Shown one piece after another: positions 25,722 through 34,318 of a DNA stretch of 64,000 bases. The stretch is taken from NCBI GenBank assembly GCA_003020985.1, contig PXRM01000012.1, positions 39,641 to 103,640 on the forward strand, in the 5' to 3' direction. The number at the start of each line of letters is the position of its first letter. Positions within the stretch are counted from its first letter, which is position 1. The notes beneath the pieces are model-generated. The model was not told where the DNA came from, did no database searches, and saw only the letters and a list, made by a program, of their open reading frames with translations. This DNA comes from Halobacteriales archaeon QS_4_70_19 (GTDB lineage Archaea; Halobacteriota; Halobacteria; Halobacteriales; Haloarculaceae). The position numbers and the translations under genes were made by a program.

Positions 25722-26669
25722 ATGGACGGGCCGACTCGCCAGCGAGAGCGGAGTGTCGAATCCGAGGAGGAAGACGAGACCACACGCGGCTGTCCTGAAT
25801 GCGAGTCGACCGATCTGGTACACGACGGCGAGGAGCTGGTCTGTGACGACTGCGGACTGGTCGTCGAGGAGGACCAGATCGACCGCGGGCCCGAGTGGCG
25901 CGCGTTCAACCACTCCGAGCGCCAGTCCAAGTCCCGCGTCGGGGCCCCGACCACGCAGACGATGCACGACAAGGGGCTCACGACCCAGATCGACTGGAAG
26001 AACAAGGACGCCTACGGCCGCTCCATCTCCTCGGAACGACGCTCCCAGATGAACCGCCTGCGGAAGTGGCAGGAGCGCATCCGCACGAAGGACGCCGGCG
26101 AACGGAACCTCCAGTTCGCCCTCTCCGAAATCGACCGGATGGCCTCCGCGCTGGGCGTCCCACGCTCGGTACGGGAGGTCGCCTCGGTCATCTACCGGCG
26201 CGCGCTCGACGAGGACCTCATCCGCGGGCGTTCCATCGAGGGCGTCGCTACTGCCGCGCTGTACGCCGCCTGCCGACAGGAGGGCATTCCCCGCTCGCTC
26301 GACGAGGTCGCCGAGGTGGCCCGCGTCGAGCAGAAGGAGATCGGCCGTACCTACCGCTACGTCGCCCAGGAGCTCTCGCTCGGCCTCGAGCCGGTCGACC
26401 CGGTACAGTACGTCCCGCGCTTCTGCTCGGAACTCGGCCTCTCCGAGGAGGTCGAGCAGAAGACCCGCGAGATCATCGAAGTGACGGCGGAGAAGGGCAT
26501 GCTCTCGGGCAAGTCGCCGACGGGCTACGCCGCCGCCGCCATCTACGCCGCCTCCCTGCTCTGCAACGAGAAGAAGACCCAGCGCGAGGTCGCCGAGGTC
26601 GCGCAGGTCACAGAGGTCACCATCCGCAACCGCTACCAGGAGCAGATCGAAGCGCTCGGCATCCACTGA
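25722..26669 (+). CDS. tfb: transcription initiation factor TFB
   Basis: 315 residues, the archaeal TFIIB that bridges TBP-bound promoters and RNA polymerase. An N-terminal zinc ribbon ([20 protein letters not shown] followed by DCGLVV) has all four cysteines. The B-finger region ([12 protein letters not shown]) follows. Two cyclin repeats come next, the second with [20 protein letters not shown] and the DNA-reading helix [12 protein letters not shown]. Haloarchaea carry several TFBs; which paralogue this is cannot be told from the sequence alone. The start at 25722 fits the TATA spacing. Confidence 0.95.
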   Translation: MDGPTRQRERSVESEEEDETTRGCPECESTDLVHDGEELVCDDCGLVVEEDQIDRGPEWRAFNHSERQSKSRVGAPTTQTMHDKGLTTQIDWKNKDAYGRSISSERRSQMNRLRKWQERIRTKDAGERNLQFALSEIDRMASALGVPRSVREVASVIYRRALDEDLIRGRSIEGVATAALYAACRQEGIPRSLDEVAEVARVEQKEIGRTYRYVAQELSLGLEPVDPVQYVPRFCSELGLSEEVEQKTREIIEVTAEKGMLSGKSPTGYAAAAIYAASLLCNEKKTQREVAEVAQVTEVTIRNRYQEQIEALGIH

Positions 26670-26871
26670 CAGGCGCCGCTCCACTCCGTTTCTCGCTACC
26701 GTTTCCGGACATCGACCGTCTCCCGACCAGCCACCCGCTCGACGCACAGCTGCTGCTCCGGCGCCGGCAGAACTATAACGAAGTTGCGAAGAAGTCGGAT
26801 TCGAGTCCATACACCCTCCGAGCGCATCTTGAAAAATCCGTTTCTTCGGGGACTCGGTAGCCGTAGCCGCA

Positions 26872-27536
26872 ATGTCGAACAACGACTCCACGCGCCGGCG
26901 CCTCCTGCAGCTCGCAGGAGGTGCCGGACTGGTGACGGTCGCCGGCTGTTCGAGTATCAGTGGGACGGGGCAGCAACCGACGGACGAACCGACCGACGAG
27001 CCGACCCCGATGGGCGACGGCACGACGGACGACGAGACACCGACCGACGGCGGCATGATGGCCGACGTGACGTTCACGCTGCGGGTCGAGAACGTGGCGC
27101 CAACGGACTTCTACGGGTCGGACACGGCGACCGGCGGGCAGGTCTGGATCACGCCCGGCGCCTACGCCGTCCACACCGGCGAGAACCCATCTTCACTACC
27201 GGATACGAGGCCTCCGTCGGTCTGGAGGCGCTCGCGGAGGCGGGCCCACCGACCGGTTTCCCGGACCAGCCCGGCCTCGTCGACGAGCTTTCCGAGGTGG
27301 ATGGTGTCTCCTCGGTGGGTGCCTACGCTCCACCGGACGCGGTCGAGGACCCGAACGACCCCATGGGTGAGGTTCCCGGAGCCCCACCCATCGCACCCGG
27401 CGGGGCGTTCGAGGTCGAGGTGACGGCCAGTTCCGGCCAGCGGCTCTCCTTCGCCTCGATGTACGTGCCGTCCAACGACCTGTTCCTCTCGCCCGACCCG
27501 GCTGACGCCATCCGGGTCACGCTCTCGCCGCAGTAA
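26872..27536 (+). pseudogene. spondin-domain Tat lipoprotein, frameshifted
   Basis: The first frame gives a Tat/lipobox signal (RRRLLQLAGGAGLVTVAGC), an acidic linker and the start of a spondin domain: VTFTLRVENVAPTDFYGSDT and QVWITPGAYAVHTGENP. At about 27188 the reading moves one frame and resumes with IFTTGYEASVGLEALAEAGP, then DELSEVDGVSSVGAYAPPDA and LSFASMYVPSNDLFLSPDPA, to the stop. One missing C (AACCCATC for AACCCCATC) would explain it. The C-terminus goes straight from PDPADAIR to VTLSPQ, shorter than family members I recall. Confidence 0.7.
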
Positions 27537-27704
27537 CCTCGCAGTTCAGCTTCGGTTCTCCCGTTCCGGTATCGACCTGGGACTCGACGCCCTGGCCGTA
27601 GCGTCCGACGGCAGGGAGCCGTCCCGGCGCCGCCAGGACACCCTAAATAGACCCCCTGCTACGGTGCTACACGCTTAAGGAGGCAGCGGCCCCCACCCCC
27701 GTCT

Positions 27705-29294
27705 ATGACAGTTAGCGAACAGGCTGGCGAGTTCGACCTCGAGAGCGCGGAGTCCGACGATCGTATCGCCGGACTCGGCCGATACGTCACGCTGGCCGAT
27801 GGCGTGACGGAGACGTTCGACGTGACCGAGAAGTACACCCAGGAGGTCGTCGGGACGCTCCCGGCGTGCCAGGAGACGGACGTGCGCGAGGCGTTCGAGC
27901 GGGCCCGCGAGGCCCAGGAGTCGTGGGCCGAGCGCCCCGTCAGCGAGCGCGAGGAGATCGTCCTCGACTTCCACGACCTCGTGCTGGACCACGACGACGA
28001 GCTGCTGGACGTGGTCCAGGTGGAGACCGGGAAGTCCCGCCGTCACGCCCACGAGGGCGTGATGGACGTCGCCATCAACGCGCGCCACTACGGCCACCGT
28101 GCCGAGGACTACCTCGCGCGCGAGCGCCGGGAGGCCGGCGTCCCCGGCGCCCAGAAGACCTGGGAGCACCACCACCCCGTCGGCGTCGTCGGGATGATCA
28201 CGCCGTGGAACTACCCCCTCTCGCTCACCGCCTCGGACGCCATCCCGGCGCTGCTGGCCGGCAACGCGGTCGTCATCAAGCCGGCACCCGACACACCGTA
28301 CTCGGCGCTGAAAGCCAAGGCGCTCCTGGAGGAGGCCGGCCTTCCGGCCGACCTGTTCCAGATCGTCCCGGGCTACGGCCCGGAGATCGGTGACCCGCTC
28401 ATCGAGGAGTGCGACTACTTCGGGTTCACGGGATCCTCGGACACGGGCAGCCTCGTGGCGGCGAAGGCCGGCGAGCACCTCACGAAGTGCTCGCTCGAAC
28501 TCGGCGGCAAGAACCCCGCCATCGTCTGCGAGGACGCCGACATCGACAAGGCGGTCGAGGGGCTGGTCCGGGGCTGCTTTACGAACGCCGGCCAGATCTG
28601 TATCTCCATCGAGCGCCTCTACGTCCACGAGTCGGTCCGCGACGAGTTCGTCGAGAAGTTCGTGGCCGCCACGGAGGCCCTCGAACTCGGCGCGACCTAC
28701 GACTACTCCGTCGACGTGGGCTGTCTCATCCACGAGGAACACTTAGAGAAGGTCGAGGAGCACGTCGAGGACGCCCGCACCCGCGGCGCAACCGTCGAGT
28801 GTGGCGGCACGGCCCGCCCCGACCTGGGGCCGACGTTCTACGAGCCGACCGTCCTGACGGACGTCCCCGAGGAGAGCCTGCCGTGCTGCGAGGAGACGTT
28901 CGGCCCCGTCGTCGGCATCTACGAGTTCTCCGACGAGGAGGAGGCCATCGAGCGCGCCAACGACTCGGAGTACGGGCTGAACGGTTCCGTCTGGACGGAG
29001 GACTACGACCGCGGGGTCGACATCGCCTTCCAGGTTGAGTGCGGCACCGTCAACGTCAACGAGGGGTACGCCGCCGCGTTCGCCGCCGTCGACGCCCCGA
29101 TGGGCGGCATGAAGAAGTCCGGCATCGGCCGCCGGCACGGTGACGAGGGCATCATGAAGTACACCGAGTCCCAGAACGTCACGCTTCAAAAGGCCGGCAC
29201 GATGTCGGCGCCGCCGGGCGTCCCGTACGGCATCTACGCGACGGGCGTCAACTACGCGCTCCGGCTGATCGAGAAGATCCCCGGCCTGCGGTAG
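27705..29294 (+). CDS. aldehyde dehydrogenase (succinate-semialdehyde dehydrogenase-like)
   Basis: 529 residues. Oxidises an aldehyde to an acid with NAD(P)+. The NAD site (VGMITPWNYPLSLTASDAIP), catalytic Glu (SLELGGKNPAIVCEDADI) and catalytic Cys (FTNAGQICISIERLYV) are intact. C-terminal PMGGMKKSGIGRRHGDEGI is the usual ALDH ending, followed by a tail of about 40 residues. Succinic semialdehyde is the common annotation for this subfamily, but the substrate is not proven. A TATA-like GCTTAAGG lies about 30 bases before the ATG. Confidence 0.92.
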   Translation: MTVSEQAGEFDLESAESDDRIAGLGRYVTLADGVTETFDVTEKYTQEVVGTLPACQETDVREAFERAREAQESWAERPVSEREEIVLDFHDLVLDHDDELLDVVQVETGKSRRHAHEGVMDVAINARHYGHRAEDYLARERREAGVPGAQKTWEHHHPVGVVGMITPWNYPLSLTASDAIPALLAGNAVVIKPAPDTPYSALKAKALLEEAGLPADLFQIVPGYGPEIGDPLIEECDYFGFTGSSDTGSLVAAKAGEHLTKCSLELGGKNPAIVCEDADIDKAVEGLVRGCFTNAGQICISIERLYVHESVRDEFVEKFVAATEALELGATYDYSVDVGCLIHEEHLEKVEEHVEDARTRGATVECGGTARPDLGPTFYEPTVLTDVPEESLPCCEETFGPVVGIYEFSDEEEAIERANDSEYGLNGSVWTEDYDRGVDIAFQVECGTVNVNEGYAAAFAAVDAPMGGMKKSGIGRRHGDEGIMKYTESQNVTLQKAGTMSAPPGVPYGIYATGVNYALRLIEKIPGLR

Positions 29295-29367
29295 CTGCTC
29301 CGCTCCTGCCACATCCGCTCTCCGGTGCTCTCGGCTGCCAGCGACGGTTCTCCGTCTCGAAGTGTGC

Positions 29368-29389
29368 CACCCGGTGGTATCACCGGGTG
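29368..29389. promoter_or_regulatory. perfect inverted repeat upstream of the Nramp-like gene
   Basis: CACCCGGTG and CACCGGGTG are perfect reverse complements separated by GTAT. The repeat ends 36 bases before the ATG at 29426, next to the probable promoter (GTAAAGGGTTAAGAG). It could be a dimeric regulator site. It lies 73 bases after the preceding ALDH gene, so a terminator is less likely. Confidence 0.55.
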
Positions 29390-29425
29390 TAAAGGGTTAA
29401 GAGCCGAACGCCCGGACCGTCCGGC

Positions 29426-30751
29426 ATGAACGTTTCAGAGGTCCGCAACGGACTGGCCGAGATGGGGCCGGCGTGGCTCGCCGGCGCCATCGCGGCCGGG
29501 CCCGCGACCATCGGCTCGCTGGTGCTGGCCGCACGTTTCGGCTACGACCTGCTGTGGGTGGTCCTCCTGTCGGCGCCCGCCGGGTTCGTCACCCTGCTGC
29601 TCGCCGCGCGACTGGGGACGTTCACCGAGCAGGGCATCGTCGCCACCGTCGAGAACCGGCTCGGCGAGGGCTGGGCGTGGTTGCTCGTCGCCGATACGGT
29701 GCTCGTCTCGATGGTGGCGCAACTGCTCATCATGTTCACCCTGGCGACCATCTCCTCGCAGTTGTTCGGGTTCGACACGCGACTCTGGGGTCTGATCTGG
29801 GCAATCGTCCTCGCGGTGGGACTGGCCGGCGGCGGCTACCGCGTGGCCGAGATCGGCGCGAAACTCATCGTCACGGCCGTCGTCCTCGTCTTCGTCGCGA
29901 CGCTCGTGGTCGTCCCGCCGGACCCGGGTGCCGCGGCCGCCGGACTGGTCCCGTCGGCGCCCGACGGCTCCGCGATGGCCATCACGGCCGTCCTCGGCGG
30001 TGCCGTCCACGTCACCCTCGTCACGATGCACACGTACACGATGCGCGCCCGTGGGTGGGATGCGGACGACTACGGCCTCGCCAGGTTCGACGCCGGGGCG
30101 TCGATGCTGGCCGCGTTCGGGCTGTACAGCGTCGCCATCTTCCTGGTCGTCGCGGGGACGCTGGGCGGGCAGGAGGTGGCCCCGACGGCGGGCGCGGCGG
30201 CCGCGGCGCTCCAGCCCGTCGTGGGTGACGCAGCGGTCACGCTGTTTCTCGTCGGCATCCTCGGCGCGGCCGTCTCCACGCTCGGGGGGAACACCCACGT
30301 CCCGCCGTTCCTCGTGGCCGACAAACTCGGCTGGGGGACGACCGTCGACGACGCTCGCTACCGGGCGCTGCTCGCGGGGACGGCGCTCGTCTCCGCCGGA
30401 GGCGCGTTCGTCAGCGGCAACTTCGTCCAGCTGCTCGCGCAGGCGCTCGTCATCGGCGCCGTCGGGACGCCGTTCGCGCTCGCACTCGTCCTCTACCTGC
30501 TTCACGACGGCGCGGACCGCCGGAAGCCCACCACGGCACTCAGCGTCGCCGGCGTGCTCGTCATGGCCATCGTCTCCGTGACGGCCGGCAACTCCGTCCG
30601 CGAGATGCTCCAGGGGCTCTCCCGGGAGGTGACGGTCGTCGCCACGCTGTCGGTGCTGTTCGCCGTCGCGGTGGCAGTCGCGACGGTCGCACTGGGGGCG
30701 AAGTTCCTCCTCCGGCAGCGCGACGGACCGGCCGCCGAACCCGCCGACTGA
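29426..30751 (+). CDS. Nramp-family (divalent-metal-transporter-like) membrane protein
   Basis: 441 residues, about eleven membrane helices. Overall layout and segments such as ARFGYDLLWVVLLSAPAGFV, GLIWAIVLAVGLAGGGYRVA and ALVIGAVGTPFALALVLYLL are Nramp-like. The metal-site motifs of true Nramp proteins are absent: helix 1 has GPATIGSLVLAARFGYD where DPGN is expected, and helix 6 has VTLVTMHTYTMRA in place of the usual MPH. A different substrate, or another metal geometry, is inferred. A P-loop gene follows after 4 bases. Confidence 0.78.
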   Translation: MNVSEVRNGLAEMGPAWLAGAIAAGPATIGSLVLAARFGYDLLWVVLLSAPAGFVTLLLAARLGTFTEQGIVATVENRLGEGWAWLLVADTVLVSMVAQLLIMFTLATISSQLFGFDTRLWGLIWAIVLAVGLAGGGYRVAEIGAKLIVTAVVLVFVATLVVVPPDPGAAAAGLVPSAPDGSAMAITAVLGGAVHVTLVTMHTYTMRARGWDADDYGLARFDAGASMLAAFGLYSVAIFLVVAGTLGGQEVAPTAGAAAAALQPVVGDAAVTLFLVGILGAAVSTLGGNTHVPPFLVADKLGWGTTVDDARYRALLAGTALVSAGGAFVSGNFVQLLAQALVIGAVGTPFALALVLYLLHDGADRRKPTTALSVAGVLVMAIVSVTAGNSVREMLQGLSREVTVVATLSVLFAVAVAVATVALGAKFLLRQRDGPAAEPAD

Positions 30752-30755
30752 CGCC

Positions 30756-31364
30756 GTGCCCGGCGATTCCGATGGCAACGGCGGCACGGACGCCCTCCCG
30801 GACACCGACGAGCACCTGGCACCCGATATCCCCCCGTCCGGGCACACGTTGCTCACCGGCCCCTCCAACACGGGCAAGACCAGACGGACAGCCGCCGCGC
30901 TCCGCGAGTACGTCGCTCGGCACGGGCGCGCGGGCGTGGTCGTCCTCGAGTTCGCGCCGACGCTGGTGCGCGACGGGCAGGTGCTCGGCGGCCGCCTCGA
31001 CCGGTTCGGGACGCCGCGGGTCGCGTGGACCGGGACGCTGTTCGCGCACGCGCCGCGTGCGGAGAGCCGCGGGGACCAGCCGCGGGCGCTCGACCTCGCG
31101 CGGGCGAACGCACGGAACGCGGAGCGACTCCTCGACGCCGCTCCGCCTCCGGAAGCCGTGTTCGTCAACGACGCGACCATCCCGTTCCAGGCGACGGGTG
31201 ACCCCTCGCCGCTGGCCAGGTACTGCGAGGGGGCGTCGGTGGTCGTCACCAACGCGTTCGACGGCGACCTCGGCGAGGGGCCCGTCAGCGAACACGAGCG
31301 GTCGGCACTGGCTGTGCTCGACGACCGGGCCCACCGACGCGTTCGGCTCGCGGGGGACGGATGA
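30756..31364 (+). CDS. P-loop NTPase of unknown role
   Basis: 202 residues from GTG, 4 bases after the Nramp-like stop. Walker A is HTLLTGPSNTGKTRRTAAAL at about 29-48. A possible Walker B is EAVFVNDATIPF, lacking the usual acidic end. Conserved-looking stretches include GVVVLEFAPTLVRDGQVLGG and ARYCEGASVVVTNAFDGDLG. The protein resembles a small nucleotide-dependent adaptor rather than an ABC subunit. Tight coupling to the transporter suggests it regulates or serves that transporter; this is inference only. Confidence 0.65.
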   Translation: MPGDSDGNGGTDALPDTDEHLAPDIPPSGHTLLTGPSNTGKTRRTAAALREYVARHGRAGVVVLEFAPTLVRDGQVLGGRLDRFGTPRVAWTGTLFAHAPRAESRGDQPRALDLARANARNAERLLDAAPPPEAVFVNDATIPFQATGDPSPLARYCEGASVVVTNAFDGDLGEGPVSEHERSALAVLDDRAHRRVRLAGDG

Positions 31365-31417
31365 ACGCCGGGTTCCGGGAACGCTTTTGTCACCCCGGAC
31401 CCAGCACCCTGACAACC

Positions 31418-32128
31418 ATGTCGAAGCCGGCGTCGTCCCCGCTCGCGAGTTCGACCGCGGTCCACGCCCGGGTCCTGGTCCTGCCGGTCCGTGACTGCCC
31501 GGTCACGCGACTGGCGGGTGAGTTCGGCATCCGCGAGCTGGTCGCACCCGGCGAGAGGGGCCGGGCTCCACAGGTCGTCGTCGAAGCGGCGCCGGAGGAG
31601 CGGCTGGTCGAACTCGGCGCGCACCCCATCGTCCGGGCGGGCGACGGGACGGTCTGCCGGCTGCCCTCGCTCGTCGAGACCGACGGCGGGACGACGGCCT
31701 GCGGCCACGGCCACTGCCTCGGGCACGGCTTCGGGTTCCTCCCCATCGACCCATACCACACCCGATGGGAGGGGGACGCGCTGCGGTGCTCGTTCGCGGC
31801 GCTCGACACCCGCGAGGTGGAGCGGGTCATCGAGGCGTTCGGGCAGTCGGACTTCGTCGTCGAGCTGGAGCAGCTCATCCGGGCCGGCGACGACGCCCCC
31901 GAGGGTGTCTCCGCGGCCTCCGAGACGACCATCCTCGACATCGACGAGCTGACCAGCCGCCAGCGGGAGGTCGCCTGCGAGGCCGTCGAACGGGGTTACT
32001 TCGACCCCGACGGCCCGTCCGCCGCGGAGGTGGCCGACGACCTCGGCATCGCGAAGGCCACCCTCTCGGAACACCTGCGCACCGTCCAGCGCGAACTGGT
32101 TCAGCAGGCCTTCGACACGCCCGAGTGA
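31418..32128 (+). CDS. HTH (bacterio-opsin-activator type) regulator with Cys-rich N-terminus
   Basis: 236 residues. The C-terminal ~55 residues (ELTSRQREVACEAVERGYFD, then AAEVADDLGIAKATLSEHLR) form the HTH-10 domain of Bat-like haloarchaeal regulators. The N-terminal half has cysteines at 27, 80, 95 and 100, the last two in TACGHGHCLGHGFGF with three histidines. That recalls the Cys motif of NarO/DmsR, regulators of anaerobic respiration, though the spacing differs. A redox- or metal-sensing role is inferred. CTTTTGTC about 30 bases upstream is a plausible TATA element. Confidence 0.75.
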   Translation: MSKPASSPLASSTAVHARVLVLPVRDCPVTRLAGEFGIRELVAPGERGRAPQVVVEAAPEERLVELGAHPIVRAGDGTVCRLPSLVETDGGTTACGHGHCLGHGFGFLPIDPYHTRWEGDALRCSFAALDTREVERVIEAFGQSDFVVELEQLIRAGDDAPEGVSAASETTILDIDELTSRQREVACEAVERGYFDPDGPSAAEVADDLGIAKATLSEHLRTVQRELVQQAFDTPE

Positions 32129-32159
32129 CGGTCCCGAGGCCCTCGCTCCCTCGCCCCAT

Positions 32160-32430
32160 CCTTTATATACGAGGCACCGCCTATCTACAGGTGGAGCAGG
32201 CCGAGTGCCTCGGGGTCGTCCGAAAATCGAAGATTTCCGGACGACGACGGGAGTTGTCGGGTGGAATGGAGCCGCCGACCCTCACCGATACCGGGCGTTC
32301 GGGTACGAATTCCAGCCGACCCGCCGTAGGGAGGTCGAGGGGAAGTAAATTCACCTGCGTCCATCCGTCCGTTTCTGGACGGACGAGACGGCGAAGCCGC
32401 GGGGCTTGTCCTCGCGGTACGTCACCGGAG
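32160..32430 (+). ncRNA. candidate structured RNA between regulator and propeller genes
   Basis: The 380-base gap has no convincing reading frame but begins with a strong promoter element, CCTTTATATACG at 32159-32170. Predicted transcript features are a long stem at 32215-32245 (arms GTCGTCCGAAAATC and GATTTCCGGACGAC, loop GAA, one mismatch), a stem at 32364-32383 (TCCGTCC / GGACGGA) and AAGCC-GCGG-GGCTT at 32394-32407. The downstream gene has its own TATA-like CGTAATATC near 32478. It could be an RNA gene or the remnant end of an IS605-type element. Confidence 0.35.
32215..32245. repeat. 14-base stem-loop
   Basis: Arms GTCGTCCGAAAATC and GATTTCCGGACGAC pair with a single mismatch around a GAA loop. 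It is one of the strongest hairpins outside coding sequence in the window. Confidence 0.75.
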
Positions 32431-32509
32431 TTCGTATCGGGAACTCAAAAAGCGCCGAACTATTAGCCGGGCACGTAATATCTGCTCCGACTCACCCCCG
32501 GGTGGGACA

Positions 32510-33481
32510 ATGACCGAAACCCCTGACCCGACCCCCACCTACTCGCGGCGGCGTATGCTACAGTTGACTGGCGCGGCCACCACGGCGACGGTGGTCGGCA
32601 CCGGCAGCGCGTTGGCCCTGACCGACGAGGGCTGGACCGTCGCGGAGACGCCCACCGAGAACGCCCTGTACGACGTCGTCCGGACCGTGAACGGGCTGTA
32701 CGCTGTCGGCGGCGGTGGCGTCGTCCTCTGTCGCCGGGCGGACGGCTGGGTGAAGATCCTCGACGGTGGTCCGGCCGGCAACGGCGACAACCTGTACGGC
32801 GCCGACGTGACCGACGACGGGAAGGCGCTGTGGTTCGTCGGGGCGTCGGGCGCCATCGGGGAGTACGACGTAGTCTCGGGCGTACTGACCAACTACTCCG
32901 CGCCGATGGACGTGACGAACAACTTCAACGACGTGAGCGCACAGGGGGAGTCGGGGAGCGCGAGCGTCTACGTGGCGGGCGACTCGGGGAAGATCTACCA
33001 CTCCTTCGAGAGCGGCGAGACGGGCACCTGGGACGACACGACGCCCGGGAGCGGCTCGGCCATCACCGCCATCGACTTCCACGACGATCGCTTCGGCCAC
33101 GCGGTCGACGACAACCAGACCGTCTTCGAGACCGACGACGGCGTCACCTACCGGAAGCTCGGGATCGAGAACGCGGACTACAACTTCTACGGCGTCGACT
33201 CCGACAGCTTCGACGACGTGACCGTGTCCGGTGGCGGCGGCTCGGTGTATCACTGGGACGGCGCCCAGTGGGTCCGGGACGACACTGGCGACGCCGGGCT
33301 CCAGGACGTCGAAGCCGGGGACGTCGAGACGCTCACCGTCGGTGAGAGCGGAGCCGTGTTCCGCGAGGTCAACGGCACCTGGCGCCGGGAGTCGACCCCG
33401 ACCGGCGAGAACCTGAAGGCCGTCGTCCTCGGGGAGCCCGAGGCCGCCGTGGGTGCTTCCGGCATCGTCATCGAGCGGTAG
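32510..33481 (+). CDS. exported beta-propeller protein (YCF48/BNR-like)
   Basis: 323 residues. An RR-containing N-terminus (SRRRMLQLTGAATTATVVG) without a lipobox suggests Tat export and release or loose attachment. The body repeats short beta-blades: LYDVVRTVNGLYAVGGGGVV, ALWFVGASGAIGEYDV, SVYVAGDSGKIYHSFES, ITAIDFHDDRFGHAVDDNQT and KAVVLGEPEAAVGASGIVIE. These fit a YCF48-type propeller. No enzymatic residues are recognised. The ATG at 32510 follows a TATA-like element about 30 bases upstream. Confidence 0.78.
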   Translation: MTETPDPTPTYSRRRMLQLTGAATTATVVGTGSALALTDEGWTVAETPTENALYDVVRTVNGLYAVGGGGVVLCRRADGWVKILDGGPAGNGDNLYGADVTDDGKALWFVGASGAIGEYDVVSGVLTNYSAPMDVTNNFNDVSAQGESGSASVYVAGDSGKIYHSFESGETGTWDDTTPGSGSAITAIDFHDDRFGHAVDDNQTVFETDDGVTYRKLGIENADYNFYGVDSDSFDDVTVSGGGGSVYHWDGAQWVRDDTGDAGLQDVEAGDVETLTVGESGAVFREVNGTWRRESTPTGENLKAVVLGEPEAAVGASGIVIER

Positions 33482-34006
33482 CACCCGTCTGCACGTTCCG
33501 TTCCCGTTCCTGTTCCCGTTCCACGCCGTTTCCTCCCGAAGAGTTCCTCCCTCCGTGCGTTCCGTCCCGCCCGGTCGTCAGGAACGACGGGTGGGCAGGA
33601 CGACCCCGACGCCGTTCCCCACCTAGCCTGTCGATAAGTCGCCGAACTGTTCGCTGCGGTGCGGACGCTGCTGTAGCCCCTGCTTTCTCGTGGGGCGAGA
33701 CGGTGGTACCGCCCCGCAGCAGTGTTCGCTCCCGCCGACGGCGACACCGTGCCCGGCCGGTGCCGGGCGACGTCGTCTGGACACTCGCTGGTGCCGCCGC
33801 GGCGGGGAGCGGGCCACTGTGTGGTCGGCCGTTACGGCCGGTTGACGCTCGGATGCCCCGGTGACTGCGGCCCGGGTCCCGCAGGTCCACCGGACACTCC
33901 GGACGACACCCTCCTCCCGACGCGCCGCGACCCCCAGCAGCGTGTCCGCCACCACGGGACGGGATTCGTATCGGGCAGCCGGTAGCGTTCCACGACGCCA
34001 GAGGGA
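33482..34006. other. 525-base region without a gene
   Basis: No frame with haloarchaeal codon bias was found on either strand. It holds a short simple repeat of GTTCC(N) units at 33495-33523 and otherwise featureless GC-rich sequence. Long reading frames here are Arg/Pro-rich shadows. Confidence 0.5.
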
Positions 34007-34249
34007 ATGGTCTTTCACCTGGCGAGTTCCGGCCGAGACGAGTTGACCGGAACCTCCACACACTCCGCCGAGACGGAGAACGACGGCCGCGCGGCACGGA
34101 GCTTCCCGACGGTCGGCGCGGACGCGGCCGAGCTGCGGGCGTTCGACGACGTCGAGACCGCCGACGGCGACCGGCTGGTGTACGACAGCGAGAACGAGGA
34201 CGCCTGGATCCAGTCCGCCGTCCACGGCGACCGCGCGGACCTCGTCTGA
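34007..34249 (+). CDS. small haloarchaeal protein (DUF7331-like)
   Basis: 80 residues, acidic. It ends with RAFDDVETADGDRLVYDSEN followed by EDAWIQSAV, the same 'N-x-D-A-W-I' pattern as the 49-residue protein at 20258; I associate both with DUF7331 from memory. Function unknown. The start may be further in (a TTG at 34043), because the first ten residues look unlike the rest. It converges on the GMC oxidoreductase gene. Confidence 0.6.
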   Translation: MVFHLASSGRDELTGTSTHSAETENDGRAARSFPTVGADAAELRAFDDVETADGDRLVYDSENEDAWIQSAVHGDRADLV

Positions 34250-34318
34250 CCGTTTCTGCGCCAGGTCGTGCGCCTCCCGCCGAGCCGCAGCCCCGTCCGG
34301 CGTCCGGGGCCCGTGGCG

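Noticed and set aside
26790..26830. GGATTCGAGTCC segment resembling a tRNA T-arm
   Set aside because: Only a 3-base stem, with no acceptor stem, anticodon arm or CCA-like end in place; taken as chance.
29435..32074. 879-codon minus-strand frame opposite the Nramp-like, P-loop and regulator genes
   Set aside because: Composition (Arg, Asp, His, Gly) is that of an antisense shadow, and the plus-strand genes are well supported.
33468..34225. Minus-strand frames in the 33.5-34.2 kb gap as a gene
   Set aside because: No haloarchaeal codon bias and no conserved-looking segments; part of it is antisense to the small gene at 34007.
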